From positions 1 through 20,510 of the forward strand of contig MSJI02000413.1 in the NCBI GenBank assembly GCA_001931905.2: DNA of 20,510 bases, written 5' to 3'. How positions within the stretch are numbered: position 1 is the first letter of the stretch; every line of letters starts with the position of its first letter. Shown piece by piece: positions 1-9,173 of the stretch. The position numbers and the translations under genes were made by a program. Source of the stretch: Cladosporium sp. IMV 00045. Its lineage: Eukaryota; Ascomycota; Dothideomycetes; Cladosporiales; Cladosporiaceae. The notes below the pieces were generated by a model, which was not told the DNA's origin, did not search any database, and saw only the letters and a list, made by a program, of their open reading frames with translations.

Positions 1-545
1 AGACGGATAGCGTCATCAAGACCGTCGTCAGCGATCACTCACCTTGTACGCCTGAGCTGAAATTGTTGCCCTCGCATGTGCCGGGTAACTTGGGACCTCA
101 GAAGACAGCCAGCTGCGGCTCGACATCGACAAGTGGTGATTTCTTCTCCGCCTGGGGCGGCATCAGCTCAGTCGGTTTGGGCTTGAGTATCATCTGGACA
201 GAGACTGGTCGTCGCCAGGTTGACGAGACCCAGACGTTGCTGGACATCGTGCGCTGGTGTTGCGTTAACACTGCTATCCAGGTGGGTCTTGAAGATAGCA
301 AGGGAGCACTCAAGGTCGGCATGGACGGCGATGTCGTAGTCTTCGACCCTGAAGCTGAGTTCGAAGTCGAACCGAGCGCGATGCTGTTCAGGAACAAGTG
401 TTCTCCCTATCAGGGCAAGACGCTGAAGGGCGTGGCCAAGGAGACGTGGTTGCGAGGCAGACTTGTTCATGCCAGAGATGGAGGTTTCGGTGACAAGTCA
501 GTGCCCCAAGGCCGGCTACTTCTGGAGCCAAGGACCAAGGCGTGA
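1..545 (+). CDS. Allantoinase, C-terminal part (5' end outside window)
   Basis: Allantoinase is a metal-dependent amidohydrolase that opens the allantoin ring to allantoate in purine catabolism. The reading frame is open from base 3, so the gene enters from the left. It begins with an SDHSPCTPELKLL block; the Asp of this SDHSPC motif is a metal ligand in the cyclic amidohydrolases. Next come GDFFSAWGGISSVGLGL, VNTAIQVGLEDSKGALKVG and DGDVVVFDPEAEFEVEPS, then a MLFRNKCSPYQGKTLKGV block and a terminal LRGRLVHARDGGFG segment. These are the usual closing blocks of fungal allantoinases. About 20 extra residues lie between the LKLLP and GDFF blocks; they stay in frame without splice sites. The TGA stop is embedded in GTGAGT, a donor-like sequence, but no branch site and acceptor follow convincingly, so I keep the stop. 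Family call is firm; the 5' end cannot be seen. Confidence 0.9.
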   Translation, partial: TDSVIKTVVSDHSPCTPELKLLPSHVPGNLGPQKTASCGSTSTSGDFFSAWGGISSVGLGLSIIWTETGRRQVDETQTLLDIVRWCCVNTAIQVGLEDSKGALKVGMDGDVVVFDPEAEFEVEPSAMLFRNKCSPYQGKTLKGVAKETWLRGRLVHARDGGFGDKSVPQGRLLLEPRTKA

Positions 546-2189
546 GTACAAAGACGCCGTCGTACGCATTAAAGAATTCAATAAAGTCCACATTACCGTA
601 CTAGAATCTCACTAAGCCTGGTTCCGGACCGCATGATATCCGCCGGACACCGCTGTATGTTTGAAGTACAAATACGATGATACAGACAAATATATACGAA
701 GGGTTGTATCCATGTGGCTTCCAAGGAACTAGGTGGAGCTGCCTTTTCACATATGTGCATACTCTTATACACGAACACCCATTGCCGCAAACGGGTGTAG
801 GTTAGCTTGGGAAGTGTTTGGGCAGCAATACCATTGACCGCTTTCTTCAGCCCCTCCATATTTCTACCCAAACTACACTCTTAGAACCAACTGTTCATGC
901 AGCTTATCATCATCTTGCGTTCGTATCTTGGGGAAATCATCCACAGTGGTGGGATTGCGTACAGCACAGTGCGTCTAACGGGCGAGTGTGCCGAGGTTTC
1001 ACGAGCGATAACCGGTGGACTTTCAAGAACGGTGGTACGGCGCACGGCATCATCATTTTCTGCCCTACTATTATTGCACACCTTCAATTTCCAAAAGCTT
1101 GACGTGTCAATGCAGCTCACCGCTGCAGAAGGCTGCATGCCCGGTTAGGTCGCGACGAACAACGTCTTTCTTGGGCTGAATGCGATGGAGTGAGGATGTT
1201 CCTTCCGCCACCAACGAAAAGAAGACATGCGAGGCAACATGAGTGGTGACATTGGTGCAGCACCTGTACCCTTCAGACGACGACACGGCCTACAAGTGCA
1301 CCGACAGCATGCGTCGCAGTATCATCATACATGTACATGCATGCTGACACAAGTTGTCAAACGCAGTCCGTGGAGACGCCAAATCAACCACGCCCTTCTA
1401 GCGCGGTCCTGCGACAATTCTAGCGACCACTTTGGCTCGTGTTGGCTCGTCATGCCACGAGACATGCCCTGTCACCCCTAATCCTCTTCCGCGCTTTAGG
1501 CCACGGCATTTCTTAAATTGAAGACTCGCTACAGCCCCTGCCGCATGGAAACGAAGCGCAGACGCCATCGGTTCCCAAGCGTCTTCATGTCTTCACCGGC
1601 CCTGGGAAAGTCAACTAAGATGCCTTCGTATCCTCCAACTTCGCTACATCCGTCCTGGTTGTCCATTGTTGCATGTACATCTGACTACTGACTTGTATTT
1701 GCGCCCATTGCCAGCGAACTCCCGCCCCAGACTAACATCCGATTAGCCATAAGATATAGGTAGTAAGATGACGCACGAGTCCCACAAACTCTTGCGAGGC
1801 GGCGTGAGGGGAGGATACCATCGCATTGCGGTAAGAGATCTTATTGTTCGTTTCAGCCCTAAACTTTCCAAGTCTGCCGTCGAGGTAGCTTCATGGCCCG
1901 GGCTACGCTAGACACGATTATCCGCGAGAGGGCCATCCCTACACGCCTCGTCTGGGATGCTGTCCAGAAGGCCGCTGGCCCTTCGTTCCACCAACCCGGC
2001 TAAGGAATGTCTTCCAAAACGCATTGCCGCTCCCTCCGTGGTCAGACCGCTATTACAGGGTGCCCATGCCCTGAGGATGTCATGACTTCTTTCTTGCTGG
2101 CCCTTGGTGTATGAGTTCTGTTATAACAAGCTCTGTCCTTTCGTTCTGTTCTTTCTTTGTCGTTAGTTTACCGTACATCAATTGCTAAT
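546..2189. other. Long intergenic region upstream of the permease
   Basis: This 1.6-kb stretch holds the 3' end of the allantoinase transcript and the promoter of the permease. The short open frames on both strands (up to 94 codons) have no recognisable domains or consistent splice sites. An 18-nt alternating purine/pyrimidine run lies at 1327-1344 and one CCGAGG hexamer at 991-996. One HGATAR-type GATA site (CGATAA) is near 1006, too few to argue for AreA control. The 60 bases before the permease ATG are rich in C and T, as is common near fungal transcription starts. Confidence 0.6.
580..585 (+). terminator. Poly(A) signal hexamer AATAAA
   Basis: A canonical AATAAA lies 35 nt after the allantoinase stop codon, a usual place for a fungal 3'-end signal. 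Cleavage position cannot be told from sequence alone. Confidence 0.5.
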
Positions 2190-4058
2190 ATGGATTCAAC
2201 CCGACGTGATGACAAACGACTGACATCAGACAACAAGTCGACTGCAAACCAATACGACGCGAACACTTTACCTTCGTACTCCGACGTCGCTGCGACAGAT
2301 CGTCCTAGCAATGAAGATGCTCAGTTACTTGCTCGTCTAGGCTATAAGCAGGTGCGTCTCGGCTCTGCTGGCAGTACTGCTGGGTCAATGGATTCATCTC
2401 TGACAACAAACAGGAACTTCGACGCGAATTCAACAAATGGTCGACTGTCTCATATGCCATCTCAGTCCTCGGTGTTCTTGGATCACAACCAGCCACATAT
2501 GGTGTCCCACTGGGCGTCGGCGGACCAGCAACCGCTGTATGGGCATGGTTGGTTGGCTCATGCATGTCTGGTGTCATTGCAACTTCTGGTGAGTGGATTG
2601 AGCCTACGCTGTCACAAGCATTTCACTAACGATTGACAGTCGCGGAGCTGGTCTCTGCGTACCCTACCGCAGGCGGTATCTATTTCGTCACGAAACATGT
2701 CGTGCCACCCGAGCACGTAGCGATCTGGGCTTGGGTCATTGGGTGGGCGAACTTTCTCGGCCAATCTGCAGGAGTCGCTTCGTTGGCCTACACAGTTGCT
2801 CAAATGGTTCTAGCTGCTGCCAGCATGAATTCTGGAGTAGCGGAGGATGGATATCAATACACGCCGTGAGTAAGAGAAGATTCTCCAGCATGATACAGTT
2901 CTGACAAGGCCCAGGACGCCCATCCAAACAGTGCTTTTGTCCCTTGCGGTTCTTTGCATTTTCGGCACCATTTGTACGCTGTCGACGAAGAAGCTTCACC
3001 AGATCATTCTTTGGTTCGCACCGATCAACGTTCTCGCGACAATTGGAATATGCATCGCGCTTCTCGTCTGCACGCCCGATAAGCGCAGTGCTTCGTTCGT
3101 GTTCACCCACTTCACAAACGACTCTGGCTGGAGCAGCAAAGGCTGGTCATTCCTGCTCGGCTTCCTTAATGTGGCCTGGGTGATGACTGATTACGACGCT
3201 ACGACGCATCTTTCTGAGGAGACGCACGACGCTGCGATTCGAGGACCTTGGGCTATCGTCAACGCGATATTCGTGACCGGCGTTCTCGGTTTCTTTTTGA
3301 ACGTGACATTCGGCTTCTGCCTCACCGAGACCTACATGGACGACATCGTCAATTCACCGACCGGATTCCCCGTTGCGCAGATCTTCTTGAATGCCGGAGG
3401 CCGCAGCGGCGGAACAGCAATGCTCTTCATGGTCATCCTTGTACAATTCTTCACAGGAGCTTCCGCCCTCCTAGCAAACGCGCGCATGGCATACGCCTTC
3501 TCCCGCGACGAAGCCCTCCCCTGCTCGAGCTTCTTCAGCCGCATCAACCGCATCACCGGCACACCCGTCAACGCGGTGTGGCTCGTCGTGACTTTCTGCG
3601 CCTGCTTGAACCTGATCGGCCTCGGATCTACGCAGACCATCACCGCCATCTTCAACCTCTGCGCCCCATGTCTGGACTTGAGCTACATCGCCGTCATCGC
3701 CGCGCACCTCTGGTACAGCAAGCGCATCGATTTCGTCCCCGGCCCCTTCGACCTCGACACTATGCTCAAGCCGCTGAAAATCAGCAAGCCGATCAACCTC
3801 GTCGCTATCGCCTGGGTCGTTTTCATCAGTGCCGTGCTTTTCTGCCCTACGAGCAAGCCAGTCACGGCCGAGAACATGAACTACGCCATCGTAGTAGCGG
3901 GTTTCGTGGCGTTGTTCTCGATGACTTGGTGGTACGCTGGTGCGCGGAAGAACTACGTCGGTCCGAGAACGCAGGACATCATGGCGGGCGTGCCTGGTGA
4001 AGGGCAGGCGGCGCGGAGAGAGGACGAGGAGTCAAGGGATTATTCGACTTTCACTTGA
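2190..4058 (+). CDS. APC-family amino acid/GABA/choline permease (4 exons)
   Basis: Exons are 2190-2351, 2414-2588, 2640-2865 and 2915-4058, giving 568 residues. The introns are 62, 51 and 49 bp, all GT-AG, with CTGAC, CTAAC and CTGAC branch sites. The protein should be a plasma-membrane secondary transporter of about 12 helices. The first ~45 residues are polar and cytosolic. The LLARLGYKQ/ELRREFNKW junction, followed by SYAISVLGVLGSQPATYG, is the standard entry of the fungal GABA/choline permease group. Later landmarks are AELVSAYPTAGGIYF (about residues 114-128), WANFLGQSAGVASLAYT, WVMTDYDATTHLSEETH (about 276-292) and NARMAYAFSRDEALP. The tail is charged. The chosen ATG is the first in frame; the frame is open further up but has no other ATG. 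Substrate cannot be decided: relatives carry GABA, choline, carnitine, polyamines or amino acids. Confidence 0.9.
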
Positions 4059-4721
4059 GCGCTTCTTTTTGGAGGTTATACAGTACTTTACGATTTGACG
4101 ACTAATTCGTGCTGCGCATGGATCACGGCCTGGTGCCTCACCTTCGACGGGCCACCGTTTTACTAGATACTCACAAATGTCGTCGGGCTTGATGCTCGAC
4201 GCTGTATAGGCAATGGTATTGATTGTTATTGGTACAGATTAGTAGGAGGCAGTTCAAGATGACACTTTTAATACTGGACTGCTCCGCAATATTCAATCTC
4301 CTCGGCGTTTGCAGCCTGTCATGTATGGTTTCACGTGGCAGCCATGTCCTGGATCAATGCTTAATAGATCAAAAAGGCTAGACATATGTATACCGAAACA
4401 CTAGTCGAACCTAGTAGATTTTACATACAGTATGCAAGTGGGGACATCAAGCTTACCTTGATTCAGTAGTGTCCTATATTCATTAGTAGAGTTAGAGTCG
4501 GGGTCTGTCCTCCGCCATCGAAGGGTTAAGGTTTTCATTCTTCAGCGTAGAACGACAGTGACAAGTACGTAAGACCATAGCAATCAGTTCATCAATCCCA
4601 TCACACATTCATCAACCACGAAGATCATCTACCCCAGCCTGTGGCGTGACCTCACACTAGACCCGAACTCAGCGAATCCTTCAGCCCTGAGCCTTGCTGT
4701 CTTTGTCCCGCTTTCGCTTTT

Positions 4722-4765
4722 CGTTGCGCGCTGTGGTTGCGCTCCCGTTGCGCGCTCGTTGCGCG
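4722..4765. repeat. Three direct copies of CGTTGCGCG
   Basis: CGTTGCGCG occurs at 4722-4730, 4746-4754 and 4757-4765, with a partial copy (GGTTGCGCT) at 4735-4743. The cluster lies about 330 bp upstream of the RTA1-like start codon. It could be a regulator binding array or a decayed minisatellite; I do not recognise the motif. Confidence 0.6.
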
Positions 4766-4958
4766 ACTATGATCCCCTATTGTGGTGGCATTGCTGGCAC
4801 ATGGACAACAGGGTCTCCTGACAGCTATGCCCAGAGAAGCGGATTGCTTGTCGAGGCTTTGGAGATAAGCCTTGCGATTGGTCGTCTGCGTGCTTTTACT
4901 GACCCTCAGGTATTCTTGCGTCGAAGAAAGGCATGGAGGTGTGAGCCTTCTGCCAGTT

Positions 4959-4965
4959 TATATAA
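4959..4965 (+). promoter_or_regulatory. TATA box of the RTA1-like gene
   Basis: TATATAA within a TTTATATAAGG context lies 125 bp upstream of the ATG at 5090, leaving room for a transcript leader of about 90-100 nt. It is the best core-promoter element seen in the window. Confidence 0.6.
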
Positions 4966-5089
4966 GGTGTAGTGGTGCTGCTGCTTGGATCGATGATATG
5001 ATATTTCCCCCAGCATTGTATCTTTGCACGAACAAGCTGTTTGGTTGATTATACTTACTTCCGTCATCTAATCGTATTCATCCGATTGT

Positions 5090-6405
5090 ATGAGTCGTGG
5101 GTCAGGACCACATTTGGGTAGCGAAACTGTGGCCAGAATGGGCGGGAACTGGGAAGCGTACGGTAAGTATCACCGAGCCTCGCTATATATCAACACGCTG
5201 ACGACCTTTCTAGTTCCAGGCAGCGTATGGTTTTACCAACCTAACAAGATCGCACCGCCGATCTTCGCAGCAGCGTATCTTGCCTCTGGAGCGGTGCATG
5301 CCTGGCAAACGAAGTAGGTAGCGTGACAAAAGACCGTCTGAACGAGCTTCATGTTGCTGATGAACAGCTTAGACATTCCAAGTCTTGGAAGATCACCTTG
5401 TTGCTACCATGGGGTGCACTTCTCATGACTGCCGGCTTCGTTATGCGCGAAGTTGGGGCTTTCAATATCGATGATTTGGGAATCCTCATTGCCAGTGTCG
5501 TTTTACTTCTGTCAGGGCCGTGAGTAAAAATCTCGACCTGATGACAACTCATCAAGACTAACCTTACTTCAAGTCCAATCTACTCCGGCGCGGCGTACTT
5601 CATCCTAGCCCGCACCCTCTACTACATCCCCTGGCTCTCACCCCTCCACCCAGGCCGCATCCTAACAACCTTCATCGGGATTGATTTCCTGATCGAAATA
5701 ATGGTAGCCAACGGCGCTGCCAAAGCGGCCAACACCTCCATCAGCGCAGCCGAGCACGAGGCGGGCGAGATCCTGATCAAAGTCGCCCTCATCCTTCAAG
5801 CCTGCACTTTCACCGCCTACGTCGCGATCCTGACCATCTGGCACGCCCGCACCGCGCGCCTCAACCTTCTCACTCCGAAACTGCGCAAGGTCGTCTGGGT
5901 CATGTACGCCAGCGCCACGCTCATCACCGTCCGCTGCGTGTACCGCATCGTCGAGTACTTCCAGGGCTTCACGGGCGAGCTTTATACGCACGAAGCGTAC
6001 TTTTACGTCTTCGAGGGCGTGCTGATGCTCGTCAACTCGGTGATGCTGAATGTCATGCACCCTGGTCGGTTGCTGCCGCAGGATACTAGGATTTATCTCA
6101 GCCTTGACGGCGTGACGGAGCTGAAAGGGCCTGGTTGGAGGGATCCGCGTAGGTGGTATATCCAGATTGTGGATCCTTTCGATTTTGCAGGGTGTTGCAG
6201 GCGGGATGCTCAGTATGATTTCTGGAATCATCCCCAGCCCGCGGAGCCGGAGGGTGATGCTTCGAATGTTGAAGCGGACGCTGGGAAAGTGAAGAGTGAG
6301 ACCACGGCCACTACAGAAGTTGATGGGACCGCTGCTTCGCCAGAGGTAGAGGCGAAGAAACGCCCACGTTGGTGGCGAGCCTGGGTTCCTCGACGAGCAG
6401 GTTGA
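5090..6405 (+). CDS. RTA1-like seven-transmembrane protein (4 exons)
   Basis: Exons are 5090-5162, 5214-5313, 5373-5519 and 5574-6405, giving 383 residues. Introns are 51, 59 and 54 bp. The second intron uses the TTAG acceptor at 5372 rather than CAG at 5367, because only that keeps the frame. RTA1 proteins are fungal membrane proteins linked to lipid translocation and resistance to aminocholesterol-type compounds; their biochemical activity is not settled. Family marks are VWFYQPNKIAPPIF after a short N-terminus, LLLSGPPIYSGAAYF, YYIPWLSPLHPGR (about 123-135), a conserved Glu near 148, RCVYRIVEYFQG (227-238), HE at 246-247 and a second HPG at 269-271. About 110 hydrophilic residues follow the last helix, with an acidic Ala/Thr/Glu section and a basic Trp-rich end. 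An internal ATG at 5138 could also serve as start. Confidence 0.9.
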
Positions 6406-6850
6406 GTCTGTCAATCTCGCAAGCCTCTTCACGACATGGTACTGATTTAGGATGATATGGTTTGGTGGTCGAGATGATTAAGCACATCTGATGGCACTTC
6501 TACGATCAAAGATGTACCGATCGTTTTCCCGCTTGTCAAATAGCCAAATTGAATGCACTGCATGTAGGTTCGATCTGTACGAAATTCATACTTACGAACA
6601 CAAACATCTCTTTCAGCTCATATCGGGAGTTTTGATATGCTATGCTAACGGCAACAAACCTCCCACGACCCTCGTTCCAATCGTCAATCGAGACTCTCAA
6701 TGGCACAGACGAATTGGAACATTATCTTGTCGAAGACGGCCCGATAGTTCTGGGAATGCTCTAGAACCAACACTGTATTGGTCCTGATGATTGACGACGA
6801 TTCTAGCAACGCCGAAAGATCCAGCAATGCATTCTCAGCACATCTCACCC
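6406..6850. other. Convergent 3' intergenic region
   Basis: This stretch lies between the tail-to-tail RTA1-like (+) and carboxyltransferase (-) genes. Small open frames here have no recognisable content. I see no clear AATAAA signal for either gene. Confidence 0.5.
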
Positions 6851-8701
6851 TCAAGCATAAGTCGGCTGCAACTTCCCACCCAACCTCAACGCAACCCTCT
6901 CCGGCAGATCATTCGCATACATATGCCCAACCCACCTCTCCACCACAACCCTCGTATCAGCGGGATCGATAATCTCCTCAATACTAAAAACATTCGCGGA
7001 CCTGATCGGGTTCATCAAGCGCCGATACTCCTCGTCCAACTGCCTATACCTCTCCCTCCTCGCCTCCAGCCCCTGCCCGGTCTCAATCTTCTTCAACTCC
7101 GCCGAGTGGCCAACGTCGATCCCCCCTTCCAGCGGCAGCGAACCCCACTCCCCCGAAGGCCAGCCGACGCGCATATGCGGATCGCGCGCCTCGAGCATCA
7201 GACTGCCGGCGACGCCGTAGGCTTTCCGCACGATGACGGAGAAAATCGGCACGGTAGTGGTGTAGTAGGTTTTAGTGAGCTCGACGCCCCAGCGCATCGT
7301 GGCCTGGCGCTCCGCGACGGTGCCGATGGCGTAGCCCGGGACGTCGACGAATTGCACGATGGGCAGGTTGAAGACGTCGCAGAATTTCAGGTGGCGGAGG
7401 AGTTTCTGCGAGCCGGAAGCGTCGAGCGCGCCTGAGAGGACTTCGGCGTTGTTGGCGATGATGCCGATGGGTTTGCCTCCGAGGCGTGCGAGGCCGACGA
7501 TTGCGGTGAGGCCCCAAAGGGCGCCGATTTCGAAGAACGAGCCGGCGTCGACGACGGTGGAGATCAGGCGGCGGGAGTCGTACATCCTCTCTCTCCGGCG
7601 TGGGATGATGAATCGCAGCGCTTCGCAGGATCTCTCCACCGGATCATCTCCCTGGATCGTAGGGGGGACATGGGTGCCGCAACTCGGCAAAAACCCCAGC
7701 ACAGTCCTCAACTGTTCGAACGCGCCCTCCTCATCCCTCGCGACATTATCAATCGTGCCATTCGCGCAATGCACGCCCGGTCCCCCGAGCTCATCAAAAC
7801 TCAGCCCCTCCTCAAAAGTCGCCCCCGCCACCACCCTCGGCCCAGCATTGAACAAACTGCCCACATCCGCCGCCATGACGGAGAAATGACAACTGACCAC
7901 CCGTGCCGCTCCAAGCCCAATCGCAGGCCCCAGCACGGCGCCCAAATTTGGAATCCCCCCATTTAACTGCCTCATAATCGCATCCATCCCGTGAAAAGGC
8001 GGCACGTACGAATACCCCTCGGAGCGAATCGTGCTCACGCTCCCGCCGCCGGACGAGCCATCGACCAACTTCACCACAGGTAACTTGAGCGCCACGGCGA
8101 GTTTTTCGAGATACGTCGTCTTCGCCCATAACGCCCCATCAGCATGCCCAGCGCGCAAACTGAAATCATCCGCTGTCAACAACACTTCCCTCCCGCGCAG
8201 CCGCCCGAAACCGGAAACGTTGTTGCTCGGCGTGAAAGTTTCCGGCTCCTCGCGCAGAGCGTCCAGTTGTTTCCACTCGACGGTTCCCGTGGCGCTGCCG
8301 ATTTCGCGGAAGGAGTTGGCGTCTAGGAGGGAGTTGACGCGCTCGCGGACCCAGAGTTTGCCCGCTTGCTTTTGCCGGATGTAGCCTCTTCGCGTTGGGT
8401 CGGGGGTGCGGGCGAGGTGGCGGAGGGTGCTGAGTTGGGTGCGGATGTCGCTCCAGTCGGATGGGAGGGTGGATTGAGCGTCTTGCTTTCGGGGGCGGCG
8501 GCGGCGGCGGGTTGTGTTGGGACTGGAATTGGGGTTGAGGTTCGGTTCGGTTTCTTCTTGATGTGGGTTTTGTACAGGTTGTTGGAGGTGTTCTGAGACT
8601 TGGTTTAGGCGATTGGCAGCTTGAGATGGGTTTTGGTCCTTAGGCGTTGATGGCGGCGGTGGTGATGATTTGTTGTCATTTTTGGAATCTTGTTCGCCCA
8701 T
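6851..8701 (-). CDS. Biotin-dependent acyl-CoA carboxylase, carboxyltransferase (beta) subunit
   Basis: This is a single open frame of 616 residues. The family moves a carboxyl group from carboxybiotin to an acyl-CoA. Residues 1-90 are polar, with many Pro, Gln and Asn and an RRRRRPRK run near 65-72; this looks disordered and is not a classic mitochondrial presequence. The N-terminal crotonase-like half (about 95-340) carries FREIG, LTADDFSLRAGHADGALWAKT, a DGSSGGGSVS loop near 214-223 and the GPAIGLGAARVV helix. The C-terminal half (about 345-600) carries VDAGSFFEIGALWG, IGIIANNAEVLSGALD, FVDVPGYAIGTVAERQ, VIVRKAYGVAGSLM and WPSGEWGSLPLEGG. RKAYG recalls propionyl-CoA carboxylase beta, but the WPSGEWG...LEGG segment resembles bacterial acyl-CoA carboxylases of less clear substrate. 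It does not look like the MCC beta subunit. No biotin carboxylase or biotin carrier gene is nearby. Fold certain, substrate unknown. Confidence 0.88.
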   Translation of the reverse strand: MGEQDSKNDNKSSPPPPSTPKDQNPSQAANRLNQVSEHLQQPVQNPHQEETEPNLNPNSSPNTTRRRRRPRKQDAQSTLPSDWSDIRTQLSTLRHLARTPDPTRRGYIRQKQAGKLWVRERVNSLLDANSFREIGSATGTVEWKQLDALREEPETFTPSNNVSGFGRLRGREVLLTADDFSLRAGHADGALWAKTTYLEKLAVALKLPVVKLVDGSSGGGSVSTIRSEGYSYVPPFHGMDAIMRQLNGGIPNLGAVLGPAIGLGAARVVSCHFSVMAADVGSLFNAGPRVVAGATFEEGLSFDELGGPGVHCANGTIDNVARDEEGAFEQLRTVLGFLPSCGTHVPPTIQGDDPVERSCEALRFIIPRRRERMYDSRRLISTVVDAGSFFEIGALWGLTAIVGLARLGGKPIGIIANNAEVLSGALDASGSQKLLRHLKFCDVFNLPIVQFVDVPGYAIGTVAERQATMRWGVELTKTYYTTTVPIFSVIVRKAYGVAGSLMLEARDPHMRVGWPSGEWGSLPLEGGIDVGHSAELKKIETGQGLEARRERYRQLDEEYRRLMNPIRSANVFSIEEIIDPADTRVVVERWVGHMYANDLPERVALRLGGKLQPTYA

Positions 8702-8743
8702 TTTGGGTTTATCTCGATCAGATTGATCAATTCAATTGGACGT

Positions 8744-8751
8744 ATTATAAA
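8744..8751 (-). promoter_or_regulatory. Possible TATA element of the carboxyltransferase gene
   Basis: On the minus strand this reads TTTATAAT, 43-50 nt before the ATG. A palindromic TTGATCAA (8723-8730) and CAATTG (8733-8738) sit between it and the start codon. The spacing would give a very short leader, so this is tentative. Confidence 0.3.
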
Positions 8752-8825
8752 TGACTGTAGCTAATCGCCTCTCGTAGAACGGTTGGAACTAAACAGTACT
8801 TGAACCAAAGGTGAAGTTGATCTAG

Positions 8826-8831
8826 CCGAGG
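8826..8831 (-). promoter_or_regulatory. CCGAGG/CCTCGG hexamer (FarA/FarB-type site)
   Basis: CCGAGG on the plus strand (CCTCGG on the minus) lies about 125 bp upstream of the carboxyltransferase ATG. CCTCGG is the known core for the fatty-acid-responsive Zn2Cys6 regulators FarA and FarB in Aspergillus. A hexamer can easily occur by chance. Confidence 0.25.
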
Positions 8832-9017
8832 TCGTTTTCAGTCTCCTCAGCGGGACGCGTTGAGTTTCAGTCGCTTACCTAGGCATTCCCAGACAGCACT
8901 GTTTTGATCTGATCTTCGAACGAACAATGAGAATGATCTTGTCATTTGATGAGTAGAAAAAAGTAGTCGAGGTGAAAGCGTAGATGGTGTCTGATACAAT
9001 TCAAAATGTAAGCAACG

Positions 9018-9032
9018 CTCTCTCTCTCTCTC
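9018..9032. repeat. CT dinucleotide microsatellite
   Basis: Seven CT units plus one C, 15 bp, in the 3' flank of FCP1. A simple sequence, probably length-variable between strains. Confidence 0.8.
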
Positions 9033-9173
9033 GACCTCAAACCATCACCCAACAAATATGAAAAGTGTTACCCAACGCCGCCCAAAAGAAGAAGGGAAAA
9101 AACTCCCACGCTGAAGAGAAGAAAAATGACCAAAATGCGCCTCTCCACTCGAACGACTTATGACCCGTCGTCA

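Larger units (their letters stand above)
4059..5089. other. Intergenic region between permease and RTA1-like gene
   Basis: This 1-kb stretch has no supported gene. A 92-codon frame at 4694-4972 starts in a low-complexity GC-rich patch and shows no domain. Visible items are a CGTTGCGCG triple repeat at 4722-4765, one CCTCGG hexamer at 4300-4305, and a strong TATA box at 4959-4965 that belongs to the next gene. Confidence 0.6.
8702..9173. other. Intergenic region between carboxyltransferase and FCP1
   Basis: It holds the promoter of the carboxyltransferase gene and the 3' end of FCP1, both on the minus strand. A CT dinucleotide run is at 9018-9032. I see no further gene. Confidence 0.5.

Noticed and set aside
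3248..4000. A 250-codon plus-strand frame overlapping the last permease exon
   Set aside because: Arg/His/Pro-rich shadow of the GC-rich permease frame with no domain.
4694..4972. A 92-codon frame upstream of the RTA1-like gene
   Set aside because: Begins with a non-ATG codon in a GC-rich repeat and ends over the TATA box of the next gene.
5662..6432. A 256-codon minus-strand frame opposite the RTA1-like gene
   Set aside because: Antisense shadow; the sense strand has clear RTA1 motifs and splice sites.
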